From positions 49,913,429-49,977,428 of the forward strand of contig CM049312.1 in assembly GCA_026874595.1 (NCBI GenBank): a stretch of 64,000 bases of DNA. Reading direction: 5' to 3'. The notes beneath the pieces were generated by a model. It worked only from the letters and a program-made list of their open reading frames with translations. It ran no database searches and was not told where the DNA came from. Position numbers and translations under genes: made by a program. This DNA comes from Sipunculus nudus (taxonomy: Eukaryota > Annelida > Sipuncula > Golfingiida > Sipunculidae). This document shows positions 11,027 to 23,380 of the stretch, in pieces. Position 1 is the stretch's first letter, and each line of letters begins with the position of its first letter.

Positions 11027-13463
11027 ACAAAGGGCCCATGGGTCACGGCGCTCAGCTGTTATGTATGATCACAAAATGATTTGGAAGAGGGGGCAGGCAG
11101 ATGCTTTTTTTTAATGGAAATATAAGCTGTATTATGAGTTGATGATGTTTAACTCAAGTTATGTAAGATTTGATCAAATCCTTGGAGTTGGGAAGAGGAT
11201 TGATATCATTGATATTATTTACATTTGGAAATGGTGTGCTATAGTCACACAGGTTTTGACTTGGCCTTATAACTTTATCTACATTGCTTTTAAGTTAACT
11301 GTCTTCAATAATTACAGGTTAATTCTACCCACAAGTAGCACAAGCACAAATGATATAAGAGTTTATATATTTATTAAAAGTTAATATCAATTATTGTGCC
11401 AAATATGGGTTAAACTAAAAATGATAACAGAATCATCTAAAAAATGTTTAAATAATATGATTGAAATAAATGATTATTAAAATAATATAAAATGTATTCA
11501 TGAATGCATTCCTGATTACATTTTGAAAGTATTTGCATTCGTATTCAAATACTTTCATTTTTACCTGTATTCTTATTTTTTTTCATATGCAGGAAATTAT
11601 AGAGTATTCATATTCATATTCATATACATGTGCAAAGTATTCTCATGATGTCTGGTATTTATTCAGTTTCAGTTTAAGTTGTTGAGAATCCAGAATATAC
11701 AAATTTCACATATTCAAATAATGACCTGGTTTTATGGCTTTAATTTATATTTAGAAATTAAACTATTATATTCACTTGGACTACTTTCACATCAATCTAT
11801 ACACTAAGACAGAGCAAGAGTCTTATAACAATTTATATAATATTAACATTACAGACATCATAATGAGAACTTGTCTAAGATCATATTTTTTTTTAATATT
11901 TAAATATTTTTTTTTTTATAAACATGTATAAAAAAATAATTCAAAGCAATCTCAGCTATGAAACCAATATATGTGTAAAAAAATTAACCCAAGGATAAGA
12001 GAACCCTATAAATTATATGAGGAGCAAACTAGAGATCAGCAAGTTTAATTTTATTAATTGAAATAAAGGAACCAGTAATATAAATTTTGATTATATATAC
12101 ATAGTATCATGTGACAGCTCATACAGCTATGAGTCTCAATGTCATTAGTGAAACATATTGACATCTTTAATCAGTACTTGTCTGAGTAAAATTTTTAAAT
12201 TTTGTCATATTTTAATTTTTGTTTAATTTTGCAATAAATATAAGTTAACAAGCTGAAACACTTGGAAAAGACCTGGAAATTTAGATTAATATTATCAAAT
12301 GCATCTTTGTCTATCATTAATTTTCTTAATTAATTCCCTAATAGTAAAGAACAATATATATTTTTTTCATTATAGAAATTGAAATGAAAAATATCTAAGT
12401 GACTGAATGGTGTTGTTTGGAATACATTTTCATCAATCCATACAAGATCCATACAACATCAATATTTGCAAGGGAATTCCCTGTTCCTCATAAAATATCA
12501 AATTCCTTTTCCATTAATTTTTCTTGAAGTTGTTATAATAAACAAATAAAAATTTATTTAATTATTGTTTATTGTTATGTTGTTGGTCAAAACAACTACT
12601 AGATGAGTTGGGTTGGACACCTGAACCATGAGCTTGCTGGCTGCCCAGTATATACCCCATTTCATGCGTGCATAGTTAGCCTGAAAGGTCAACAAGGGGA
12701 CATACAGAGGGGCTTCAGTATAGCCTAAGTGTGACATAGTCTCATAAAAACTTAAATAAAAGCTACAGTTTTGGGCAATACCTTTCAACTTTCAGTATTT
12801 AGAAACTGAAATCCTTACATGTATGAAAAATTATATGAAAATAAAATCAACAGTGCCTAAAGGGTAAAATGTGCCATGGCCCAAGTTGGGCAATCTTTAA
12901 GGTACTGATTTTGTATTTTTTGTACTAACTTATAAAATTTGAAAATTCAGATCTATTATTTGGTATACAATTGAATCTTGTTTAAATGAAGTTATATTCC
13001 TGAAAAAAGTCTCTTGCTTCAGCAATTCTTATTATAAGTAAGTAAATATATTTCCTGATTTTTTACAAAATGCATTATGTTTGGGCCCATAACCTCAACA
13101 AATTAGGCAATACTGACCTTATTTCTGGTGTGTACATAGGAAATGTATAGACAAATATGTATACTAAGTATGATCAAAAACAGATCAGTGGTTTTGATAT
13201 TAGGGAGTCCTGAAGTGGGACAATGGCTTTTAAATGGAAAATTAAGGTTTTTCCTTAATATCTCAAAGGAACGAAGATGTATTGACCCACTTTTGGTACC
13301 CTTAGAGATTTTGGGGACATCTAACTGTAGGCCGAATTTGGATTTGTAGGTCCAATGGTGTCGAAACGTGCTTGTCTTACAGATGGACAGAAGGACAGAC
13401 AGAAAAATCACGGACAATGGACCACGACTATAGCTCAGATGACTTACAGTGAGCTGAGCTAAT
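11027..13463 (-). mobile_element. Family-A element, inverted, nested in CACTA
   Basis: Read on the minus strand it starts at 13463 with TTAGCTCAGC, followed by a palindrome partner GTCATCTGAGCT, TCGTGGTCCATTGTCCG and the internal module, and ends near 11027 with CCCATGGGCCCTTTG. The 3' body (11440-11700) matches 16180-16560 in reverse. Non-coding. Confidence 0.72.
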
Positions 13464-14183
13464 TATCTCAGGAATGGGAGGAACATTTTCCAAGATTTTT
13501 TTTCATAATTTTTAGCAATTAACTGCCAAGAAATAATGAAAGCATGCATAGAACCCTTTAAATCTGCCTAGCTGTTGATTATCTGCATATTTGGAAATTT
13601 TCTTTGGATTGGGACTGTAGAGATTTTCTGTAGATTTGTAAAACCCATAGGAAGAAAACTGAAATCCTGTATCTGTGGTTATTTTCCAAAGTGTCCACAC
13701 TTTATCCTGCATTTGTCCATAGTCTGCTCTTTTCTGTGGATATTTTGTGAAGCATCCACTTTTTTCAATAAACAGTTTCTCAGTGTGCTTGTCTCTGTGG
13801 TAACCTATCTGTAAAATTATCTGAGGAAACTTTTAACATCCAGAAACACCAAAATATTGCTGTAGTTGCATCTGCATATGAGAAAAATAAAAGAATATAC
13901 AAAATAAAGTGGAATAGTTATTTATCGGAGGATGCAGGATAAATCTTGCTTAGTTGTTGCTTATCCCAAATGGTTTCAGAATATCCGTCAGCTTGTGCCT
14001 TATAGTATACGCTTGACCTCATAATACTTCTTGCATGGTGATCATGTCTGGAAAGGAAATGAAAACAGTTTACTAAAATTGCATACTGCAAGTACATGTC
14101 AGGGCAATCAGAAGTGATTCATGAAAAATTGTCAGTTGTACAGATTTACTAGTGACAGAGCAGTCATTTCTTACAAAATATTG
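13464..14183. other. CACTA interior, no gene recognised
   Basis: Contains short open frames but no recognisable domain. Two phrases about GTCCACACTTT and TGTGGATATTTTGTGAAGC look like low-level internal repetition. Confidence 0.4.
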
Positions 14184-16808
14184 TTAGCTCAGCTGACTAT
14201 AAGTCATCTGAGCTATAGTCATGGTCCATTGTCCGTCGTCCGTCCGTCTGTCAGTCCGTCCGTCCGTCCGTCCGTCCGTCCGTAGATGTGGCACGTTTTG
14301 AAACCGTAAGACCTAGGAATCCAAAATTCAGCATAATGTTAGATGTCCCCAAGATCTCCTACCAAGCCGAAAACTGGGTCTTTGCGACTTCATTCCTTTG
14401 AGAAATTAAGGAAAAACCTAAATTTTTTATTAAAAACCTATTTTCACACTTTAGGACTGTCTAATATCAAAACCACTCATCTGTTTTTCCTCATATTTCC
14501 TATAAATAATCCTCTATATAATTCCTATGTACATGCCAGAAATTAGGTCTGTATTATATAATTTAAAAAAGTTATGGGCCCAAACATAATGCATTTTGTA
14601 AATAATCAGGAAAGAAATTTTATCACTTAACACAAAACTTGTTAAAGCTAAGCACTTTTTTTCCAGTAATATTACTTTTATTAATCAAAATTAAATTGTA
14701 TACCCAAAATTAGATCAAAATCTTTTAAATTTTTAAAAATATTAGCAAAATAAAAAATTGGTACCTTAAATTTTGCCCAACTTTGACCATGGCACGTTTT
14801 TTTGCTGTAACTGCTGTGGATTTAATTTTCACAGCATGTTTTTGTTAGCATTTCAACTGTTAACACCAAAAATTTGAAACCAGTTGATCAAAAACTGTAG
14901 ATATTATTCAAGTTTTCAAGCACCATGTCACATATTGCTAGTGTTATGCAGTTTGCTAGAGCTCAGCTCCCAAGCTTCAGCTCTAAGTTCCTTAAATTTG
15001 GCATACAGTTGGATTTCTCCAAAATCCCCTACCATGCCAAGAATTTGGTCACTAGGACTTAATTCCTTCGAGATATCAATGAAAAACTTCATTTTTCTAT
15101 TAAAAACCCAATGTTACACTTTAAGACTGCCTAATATCAAAACCACTGATCTGACTTTGATCATATATAATATACATATTTTTCTATACATTCACTGTGC
15201 ACATGCCAGAAATGATGTCAGTATTGTGTATTTTTTTTAAGTTATGGGCCCAAACATAATGCACTTTGTAAAAAATCTTGAAATATATTTACTCCCTTAA
15301 CAAGGGCATTGCTGAAGCTAGAGATCTTTTTTGTCAGGGATGTAACATTATTTAATCAAGATTCAATTGAATACCCAAAATTAGTTCTGAATTTTTCAAA
15401 TTTTATAAGTTATTAGTATAAATATAAAATTAGTACCTTAAATTTTGCCCAACTGTGACCATGGCATGTTTGTTTCCCGTGAGCACTGTTAATATAATTT
15501 TCATATCATGCACACATAAGGATTTCAGCTTTTTAGTTTAGAAAGCTGAAAGAAATTTGCCAAATAGTGTAGCATTTATTAATGTTTTTTATGAGACCCT
15601 GTCAGACTTTGGCTCTCTCCAGCCCCTCTTGAGTCACCTGTATGTTGACCTTGTTGACCTTTCATCAAATTATGCACGCTTGAGGGGAGAATCCAGGCAG
15701 CTTATGGCCAGCCACAGTTGATCCAGGTGTTCAACCCAACTCATCTAGTAGTTTTAACCAACAACATAACAATAAACAATAAATTATTAAATTTTTATTG
15801 TTTTTTAATAACAAATTAAAGAAAAATAGAAAAGGAATTTGTTAGTTTATAATAACAGGAAATTAACTTGCAGTTACTGATGATATAAGAATCTTGTATC
15901 GATGGGTAGAATGTCACATATTCCAAATAACACCATGCAGTCACCTATGGCATTTTTCATTTCATTTTTAATGATAAAGAAGTAAATCATATTATTCATT
16001 ACTAATCATTAAGGATTATATGAAGGAAATTAATGATAGACAAAGATGCAGTTGATAATATTAATCTAGATTCCTACTGTGTCTAGTGTGTACATTGATG
16101 TGAAATTAGTCCAAAATGAATTTTTTACAGTTATTTTTTAATATAAATAAAAGCCATAAAACCAGGTACTTATGATCATTATTTAAATGTGTGAATTTTG
16201 TATATTCTGGATTCTCAACATCATTGTTTGGTGAAAACTGAATAAATACCAGACATGGTGTGAATACTTTGTAATTGTATTTAAATACGAATATGATTAT
16301 GTACTCCATTATAAAATTTCTTGCAAAAAGAATGGGAATTCAGGTAAAAATGAAAGTATATGAATACTCGTGCAAATACTTTCAAAATGTATTCATGAAT
16401 GCATTCATGAATATATTCTTTAATATTATTTTAATAATCATATCAGTTATATTTCATTTTAAAAAATCATATGATTCTCTTATTATTTTTAATAAAAATT
16501 ATATTTGGGACAATATTTGTAATTTTTTTAATAAATAGTTAAACTCTTATATTATATGTTCTGCTTATAAGTTATATGGCCAAGTCAAAATCTGTGTGAC
16601 AGTAGTACTCCATTTGTTAATAAAATAAATGAAATCAATCCTCTTCCCTGTCTCCAAAGGTACTATCAAAATCATACATAAGCTGAACAACAGCAACTCA
16701 TAATACAGCTTATATTTATTACCACACAAAACCAGCATGTGCCTCATTTCTAAATAATATTTTTTTATCATATATAACAGCTGAGCGTCGTGACCCATAG
16801 GTCCCTTG
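14184..16808 (+). mobile_element. Family-A element with two internal modules, nested in CACTA
   Basis: Starts TTAGCTCAGCTGAC with the partner arm GTCATCTGAGCTA, then an uninterrupted (GTCC)n tract at 14240-14283. Two diverged internal modules begin near 14330 and 15000. The 3' body contains GAATGCATTCATGAATATAT and the end CCATAGGTCCCTTG at 16808, followed by TTTT. Short open frames repeated in each copy reflect DNA similarity, not a protein family. Confidence 0.78.
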
Positions 16809-17970
16809 TTTTATTGTAGTTTTGGCATAATTTTACATTTTAATGGCTGAATTTGCAGTTTTACACTTCAGTGTATATTGAAAAAGCTTAATTACAAAAT
16901 TAGAAATTATTAAAAAAATCCATGAAAATATGTAATTAATTACATCAGTAAAGGTTACTTTTCCAAGATTTCCGGACACAATCCTCCTAATACATCTACA
17001 GAGTTTGTGACAAATATCAATTTAATATAATAATAAATTGACCATAACTCAGTGTATAGTGGCTAAGTTGTCACTGACAATGACATATATATTCTTCTGT
17101 GCAGCCTAGATTTAAGCTCAAGGACATATTGTGACCAATTAACAGACACTTTAATTAAAATTGAACAACAATTTAATTTTACTATTATGTATTTCTGCTC
17201 CCCCTAAAGGACATGTAACAAATAAACAGATCCCTCTTACTACTTGATGATTATAAATTATCTCTGTTGTTTTTATTTGCCATTTCTGGGGCTTTCTGTT
17301 TCTTCAAGCAGCAGAAGGGAGAGGATAAAAAAATACCATTTATCAAATGTTTCTTTGCACCAGAACATCATAAAATGTACAATTATAATACTTTGTGAGT
17401 TTAAATAATGTATATTAAAAATTAGTAATGATAATCATGAGGCATGGTGGGAAAGATATACATATTTGAGTATACAGGTCTCAGTTGTTTTCATGCAAGC
17501 CCTGTAAGTCCATACAAGTTGACTCATTGACAGTACATTACTGAGCTTTCTCAAACAAAAGTGCTTATAACAGCTTTTACATATTCTTTATATGTATTTT
17601 GAATTCAGATTAAACATATCATGTATACTCACATGAATTGTCTTCTCTTCTTTCTCCATGACCGTTAGATTTGCACCATTTGAACTAAACTCTGTGACTC
17701 ACTGGGTCATTGTATGCCCTGTGAGCCAGGCTTGACACACTGCTTACAGTAACCTGATATGCTGGGGTGGCCCCCAAGGCCAAGATGCTGATGGCTAGGT
17801 GACAGCTTGATAAAGTGCAAGCATCCCAGGGTGCACAGTCATGTTTCTTGTTGACACTATATACCTTTTCATTATTAATTAGCTGATTTTTCAGATGAGT
17901 AGAACATCATTCAGATAAGTCTAAATCAGAACACCATTATTTGTCAGAGAAATATATGCAATACATGTAT
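16809..17970. other. CACTA interior, no gene recognised
   Basis: AT-rich, no strong ORF, no terminal repeats seen. Confidence 0.45.
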
Positions 17971-18005
17971 CTCTCTGTATCTCATTCTCTATCTCTTTCA
18001 CTCTA

Positions 18006-18082
<77 letters not shown>
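17971..18082. repeat. CT-rich tract then (AT)n microsatellite
   Basis: CTCT-type sequence to 18017, then about 32 AT repeats (18018-18082). Length is likely polymorphic and assembly-sensitive. Confidence 0.95.
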
Positions 18083-18086
<4 letters not shown>

Positions 18087-18399
18087 TATATAAATTACAA
18101 TACACAAGAAAAGGATAAATTAATATCCATATAATTTTATAAATATATTAAGATACATTGTCCAACAATCAGAGTTTTTTTTACAATTATTTTGAATAAA
18201 AATATACCCAAATTCATGTTCTATGTGCTTTTCTAAACATATTGATATGTTAGAAACCTTATCTTGGTTATAGAGTTTTATTGTTTTTTCGGTGTAAAGT
18301 CCTTCTCCAGGAGAAATATCTATATCCATAGAGCCTTTTCTGAACTAAGTATGTTCTGGGTCAGACAGTTTTGTGGCAATCTGCAGAAATTAATTACCA

Positions 18400-18684
18400 T
18401 ACTTTTAGAATTCTGCACTTTTCTGAAAATTTGTAAAAACTTCTGCAAACTTATGATATCAGTTGAAATTTAATTGACCTACATATAGTTTTCAGAAAAT
18501 CTACAGCCAGGTTGTCTCTGACACCACATGCAGAAGTAGTTTGATATAAGTGGTATTTTTATATCAGTTGAAACTTTTTTATTTATTTTTAGTAAAAATC
18601 TCATGAGGAAGAATGAGGTCATTCACAACCTGAATTTTATCTAAGAATTCTTGATACAAGTCCCTCATTTCTCTCATAAAAGTA

Positions 18685-18744
<60 letters not shown>

Positions 18745-18981
18745 GTATGTATGCATACACACACAGAGAGACTAGCCATAACCTGCAAGACATTGTCAGG
18801 AAGTACGAACTGAAGGCATAAAGTCATGTATACTTGCTCCTTGCATTTGCAGTTTCTTGATTTAAGGAAATATTTCTTAAAATGATATAAATGACAATGA
18901 AAGCTGCAACCTCATAAAAACAAGGAAAATTTTCTTGTCTTTGTCAGGTTATGGCTACAAAAAAAGAAATTAATTTTTTGC
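18400..18981 (+). repeat. First of two tandem CACTA 3' ends
   Basis: Ends AATTTTTTGCAGTG at about 18981, a second CACTA terminus 474 bp before the true right end. The segments CTCATGAGGAAGAATG and GCTGCAACCTCATAA recur at 19100 and 19266, so the 3' region is duplicated in tandem. It contains (AT)n at 18693-18732, (GTAT)n to about 18752 and a short CA run. Confidence 0.65.
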
Positions 18982-19455
18982 AGTGTACCCCCCTGAATTT
19001 TCCAGTATAAGTTCTGTTATTCGTTTGTGTCCTACGTAGGAGTAACTTGATAAGTTATAACTTATAACATCATTTGAAGATTTATTTTTTTTGGTGAATT
19101 TCTCATGAGGAAGAATCAAGGTCATTCCTACTTTCATTCAGACTTTTGCCCATGTATTCTACATGAGAATTTACATAGCTTGATGCATATATTTGTACCT
19201 CACATTTGTAGTTTCCTGGTGTAAGGAGATATTTCTTGAAATAAGATATTAGACCTTGAAAGCTGTAACCTCATAATAAACTTTTCTTGAATCTAGGAAT
19301 CTTTCGTAGAAACAAGGAATATTTTCTTATCTAAGTCAGTTTATGGCTACAAACCCAGGATTTAAGAAAAATTTCCTAAGAGTTTACTTGTTTCAAGAAA
19401 AAATTTCTCATTTCAAGGAAATTTAACTTGGTTAAGTAAGGGATTTTTTGCAGTG
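18982..19455 (+). repeat. Second tandem CACTA 3' end (functional boundary)
   Basis: Diverged copy of 18480-18981, ending in GGATTTTTTGCAGTG, with sub-terminal TTTCAAGAAAA-like motifs. This is the copy that meets the satellite and carries the TG duplication. Confidence 0.65.
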
Positions 19456-21868
19456 TGGCATTATATAAGAGGGATAAGGAGGAAATAAAGGGACAAGAAT
19501 GTTTAGACTGAGTGAGTCAGTCAAGTCCTGGCAGTACATGAGACAGATAAGGAGGAAATAAAGGACGTATGTTCAGACTAAGGTAGTCAGTGAAGTCCTG
19601 GCATTACATGAGAGGGATAAGGAGGAAATAAAGGGACAAGAATGTTAAGACTAAGGTAGTCAGTCAAGTCCTGGCATTATATGAGAGGGATAAGGAGGAA
19701 ATAAAGGGACAAGAATGTTTAGACTAAGGTAGTCATTCATGTCCTGGCAGTACATGAGAGGGATAAAGGGACAGGTATGTTTAGACTAAGGTAGTCAGTA
19801 AAGTCCTGGCAGTACAAAAGACGGATAAGGAGGAAATAAAGGGACAAGAATGTTCAGACTAAGGTAGTCAGTCAAGTCCTGGCATTACATGAGAGGGATA
19901 AGGAGGAAATAAAGGGACAAGAATGTTTAGAATAAGGTAGTCAGTCAAGTCCTGGCATTACATGAGAGGGATAAGGAGGAAATAAAGGGACAAGAATGTT
20001 TAGACTAAGGTAGTCAGTCAAGTCCTGGCATTATATGAGAGGGATAAGGAGGAAATAAAGGGACAAGAATGTTTAGACTAAGGTAGTCAGTCAAGTCCTG
20101 GCAGTACATGAGACGGATAAGGAGGAAATAAAGGGACCAGAATGTTCAGACTAAGGTAGTCAGTCAAGTCCTGGCAGTACAAAAGACGGATAAGGAGGAA
20201 ATAAAGGGACATGTATGTTCAGACTAACGTAGTCAGTCAAGTCCTGGCATTACATGAGAGGGATAAGGAGGAAATAAAGGGACAAGAATGTTTAGACTAA
20301 GGTAGTCAGTCAAGTCCTGGCAGTACAAAAGACGGATAAGGAGGAAATAAAGGGACATGTATGTTCAGACTAAGGTAGTCAGTCAAGTCCTGGCATTACA
20401 TGAGAGGGATAAGGAGGAAATAAAGGGACAAGAATGTTTAGACTAAGGTAGTCAGTCAAGTCCTGGCAGTACAAAAGACGGAAAAAGAGGAAATAAAGGG
20501 ACAAGAATGTTTAGACTAAGGTAGTCAGTCAAGTCCTGGCAGTACATAAGAGGGATAAGGAGGAAATAAAGGGACAAGAATGTTTAGACTAAGGTAGTCA
20601 GTCAAGTCCTGGCAGTACAAAAGATGGATAAGGAGGAAATAAAGGGACAAGAATGTTTAGACTAAGGTAGTCAGTCAAGTCCTGGCAGTACAAAAGATGG
20701 ATAAGGAGGAAATAAAGGGACAAGAATATTTAGACTAAGGTAGTCAGTCAAGTCCTGGCAGTACAAAAGACGGAAAAAGAGGAAATAAAGGGACAAGAAT
20801 GTTTAGACTAAGGTAGTCAGTCAAGTCCTGGCAGTACAAAAGACGGATAAGGAGGAAATAAAGGGACAAGAATGTTTAGACTAAGGTAGTCAGTCAAGTC
20901 CTGGCAGTACCAAAGATGGATAAGGAGGAAATAAAGGGACATGTATGTTCAGACTAAGGTATTCAGTCAAGTCCTGGCATTTCATGAGAGGGATAAGGAG
21001 GAAATAAAGGGACAAGAATGTTTAGACTAAGGTAGTCAGTCAAGTCCTGGCAGTACAAAAGACGGATAAGGAGGAAATAAAGGGACATGTATGTTCAGAC
21101 TAAGGTAGTCAGTCAAGTCCTGGCATTACATGAGAGGGATAAGGAGGAAATAAAGGGACAAGAATGTTTAGACTAAGGTAGTCAGTCAAGTCCTGGCAGT
21201 ACATGAGAGGGATAAGGAGGAAATAAAGGGACAAGAATGTTTAGACTAAGGTAGTCAGTCATGTCCTGGCAGTACAAAAGACGGATAAGGAGGAAATAAA
21301 GGGACAAGAATGTTCAGACTAAGGTAGTCAGTCAAGTCCTGGCATTACATGAGAGGGATAAGGAGGAAATAAAGGGACAAGAATGTTTAGACTAAGGTAG
21401 TCAGTCAAGTCCTGGCAGTACAAAAAACGGATAAGGAGGAAATAAAGGGACATGTATGTTCAGACTAAGGTAGTCAGTCAAGTCCTGGCATTACATGAGA
21501 GGGATAAGGAGGAAATAAAGGGACAAGAATGTTCAGACTAAGGTAGTCAGTCAAGTCCTGGCATTACATAAGAGGGATAAGGAGGAAATAAAGGGACAGG
21601 TATGTTTAGACTAAGGTAGTCGGTCAAGTCCTGGCAGTACATGAGAGGGATAAGGAGGAAATAAAGGGACATGTATGTTCAGACTAAGGTAGTCAGTCAT
21701 GTCCTGGCAGTACATGAGAGGGATAAGGAGGAAATAAAGGGACAGGTATGTTTAGACTAAGGTAGTCAGTCAAGTCCTGGCAGTACATGAGAAGGATAAG
21801 GAGGAAATAAAGGGACATGTATGTTTAGACTAAGGTAGTCAAGTCCTGTCAGTACATGAGAGGGATAA
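19456..21868 (+). repeat. 73-bp satellite array, right part
   Basis: About 33 units of 73 bp continuous with the left part. Here most units have AGTCAAGTCC and two variants partly alternate: CATTACATGAGAGGGATAAG and CAGTACAAAAGACGGATAAG, which together make a higher-order dimer of 146 bp. The array ends at about 21868, close to the SETD6 exon at 21911. Confidence 0.92.
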
Positions 21869-21910
21869 CATTCAACTGTTACTGTGTTCTTGAATACATA
21901 ATAACTGCAG

Positions 21911-22168
21911 CATTATGATTTCAGGTTGGCCTGCCAGGATTTGATGTTCTACAAGAGGATGGTGGCATTTGTGATGGCATACAGCTTCACAGAGCCAGAA
22001 CTGGATGATGATGGTGATGATGATAATGAGGAGGGGAGAAATGTGACACACAATCCTCCCATGATGGTACCCATAGCTGATATACTCAACCATACTGCCA
22101 AAAATAATGCTCATCTCAACTTTGGCAAAGATGCCCTGAAAATGGTGGCAATATGTGACATCAAAAAG
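21911..22168 (+). CDS. SETD6: SETD6-like methyltransferase, internal exon 1 of 5 seen (SET domain)
   Basis: The exon reads 86 codons in one frame. Key segments are FYKRMVAFVMAYSFTEP, an acidic linker (ELDDDGDDD), and MVPIADILNHTAKNNAHL followed by KMVAICDIKK. The ADILNH stretch is the SET-domain motif that contacts S-adenosylmethionine and shapes the active site; SETD6 proteins have VMAYSF, an acidic loop and ADILNH in this order. The donor is AAG|GTAACT at 22169. I place the acceptor after CTGCAG at 21910 because HYDFRLACQDL continues the family similarity and gives a phase 0 start; an alternative acceptor at 21924 (TTTCAG) would remove 14 bases and give phase 2. An in-frame stop at 21902 prevents further extension upstream. 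A 73-bp satellite array ends about 40 bp upstream. Confidence 0.88.
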
Positions 22169-22204
22169 GTAACTGGATAATAATTATTTTTTGTACTTTT
22201 TGTA

Positions 22205-22405
22205 ATTTTATGTTTCTTTAGTGTGCTGAGGTATTGTCTTGTGTACAGGCAGGTTTTAGTGTGCCGAGGTAATCTCTTATGTACAGGCAGGTTTATGTGT
22301 GCTGCGGTATTGTCTTGTGTACAGGCAGGTTTTAGTGTGCTGAGGTAATCTCTTATGTACAGGCAGGGTTTATAGTGCTGAGGTTTTGTCTTGTGTACAG
22401 GCGGA
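22205..22405 (+). repeat. Minisatellite just inside intron after exon 1
   Basis: About five units of 36-40 bp with core GTGCTGAGGTATTGTCTTGT and GTACAGGCAGGTTTTAGT; alternate units read TAATCTCTTATGTACAGGC. It starts about 40 bp after the exon donor. Each unit carries a TGTACAG|GC acceptor-like string. Confidence 0.85.
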
Positions 22406-22605
22406 TTTCATCTGAATTTATTTGACCAAAGCAGAATTGTAACTTTAAGGAGGTATACAATTACTTGTGGTTTTACAGATCTGGAGTTATCATATTCTCC
22501 ATTTTCACAGATAGTAGAATCCGTCTGTCTTTAGACGCAGAATTTCGAGATAAGAACTATTGGAACTATATATTTAAACTGTTTGAAAAAACTTGGTATG
22601 CATAT

Positions 22606-23380
22606 TTAGCCAATCTGTGAGCTTATGCAACAAATCAATCTGTGTGGCGTTGTCCGTCTTCCGTCATGAGTCGTAGTTATCTCAAAAAGGGCAGGAGCTA
22701 GCATCATATCTCTGCATTGGTTGGACTTATCCACCTTAAATTTTGCATGTGTATACATCATGGACAGCTTTCTTGATTTTATGACAGGTGGCACCACCTA
22801 CATTCATGTTAATGCTGCAGACATCCAAGCTCATATCTCGGGAACCGTGTAACCGATTAGGCCAAAATTTTGCATGTGTATAGATCTCACATAACTCTTC
22901 ATCATATGCAAAACTGGTGGCACCAGCTGCAATCATTTTTGCACAGTCTATCTGTTCATCTGCCTTGGGATAAAATCACTTATATACAAGTAGTGGTTTG
23001 ACTTATCTGCCTAAAATTTTGCATATGTATACAGCTTGGTCGGCTTTCTGGATTTTGTGGTAGGTGGCGTGACCTACATACACATATCGGCTGCAGACAT
23101 CCATGCTAATATGCAACACACATCAGTCTATTTCCCCTTGCCAATCAATCCATGCCTCACTTCACCTGTCCCACTCTGTTTTCAGCGGATACATGTAGTC
23201 GCTTGTCAACTACCCGTATTCTAGTTTAAAACTTGCAGGTCTGAAACGTCCATTTTGCTGAAATCATAATGACTAAGGAAGATATGCAGGACATTAGAGG
23301 ATCAATATTAAATTTTAAAAATAAACCTCCATTCATACTCTCAAACTTTGCACAGGTTCGCATTAGGCCTGTAGGCCTTG
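22606..23380 (+). mobile_element. Family-B element with family-C sequence inside
   Basis: Starts TTAGCCAATCTGTGAGCTTA, then TGTCCGTCTTCCGTC. From about 22700 the sequence is family-C modules ending in the hairpin GTAGTCGCTTGTCAACTAC and TTCTAG (23217-23222). It then resumes with family-B 3' sequence found also at 31150-31310 and ends with the AGGCCTGTAGGCCT palindrome and CTTG at 23380. Confidence 0.65.

Larger units (their letters stand above)
9837..19457. mobile_element. CACTA (EnSpm-like) non-autonomous element splitting the satellite
   Basis: Left end CACTGCAAAAAATAACTTAC (9839) is matched by the inverted right end GTAAGGGATTTTTTGCAGTG (to 19455). The 2-bp direct repeat TG at 9837-9838 and 19456-19457 flanks it, and rejoining the flanks restores the satellite phrase AAGTCCTGGCATTA. 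CACTR ends, a 2-3 bp duplication and repeated sub-terminal motifs (CTTATTTCAAGGAATATTTA, at least six copies at 9940-10130; CTTGTTTCAAGAAAA-like copies at the right) are CACTA features. No transposase ORF is present. It carries nested family-A elements and AT microsatellites. Confidence 0.85.

Noticed and set aside
18579-18827. 82-residue minus-strand frame with a YIYIYI stretch
   Set aside because: Translation of the AT microsatellite inside the CACTA element.
7740-21868. CRISPR-like array
   Set aside because: Units are contiguous 73-bp repeats with no unique spacers, in a spliced animal gene.
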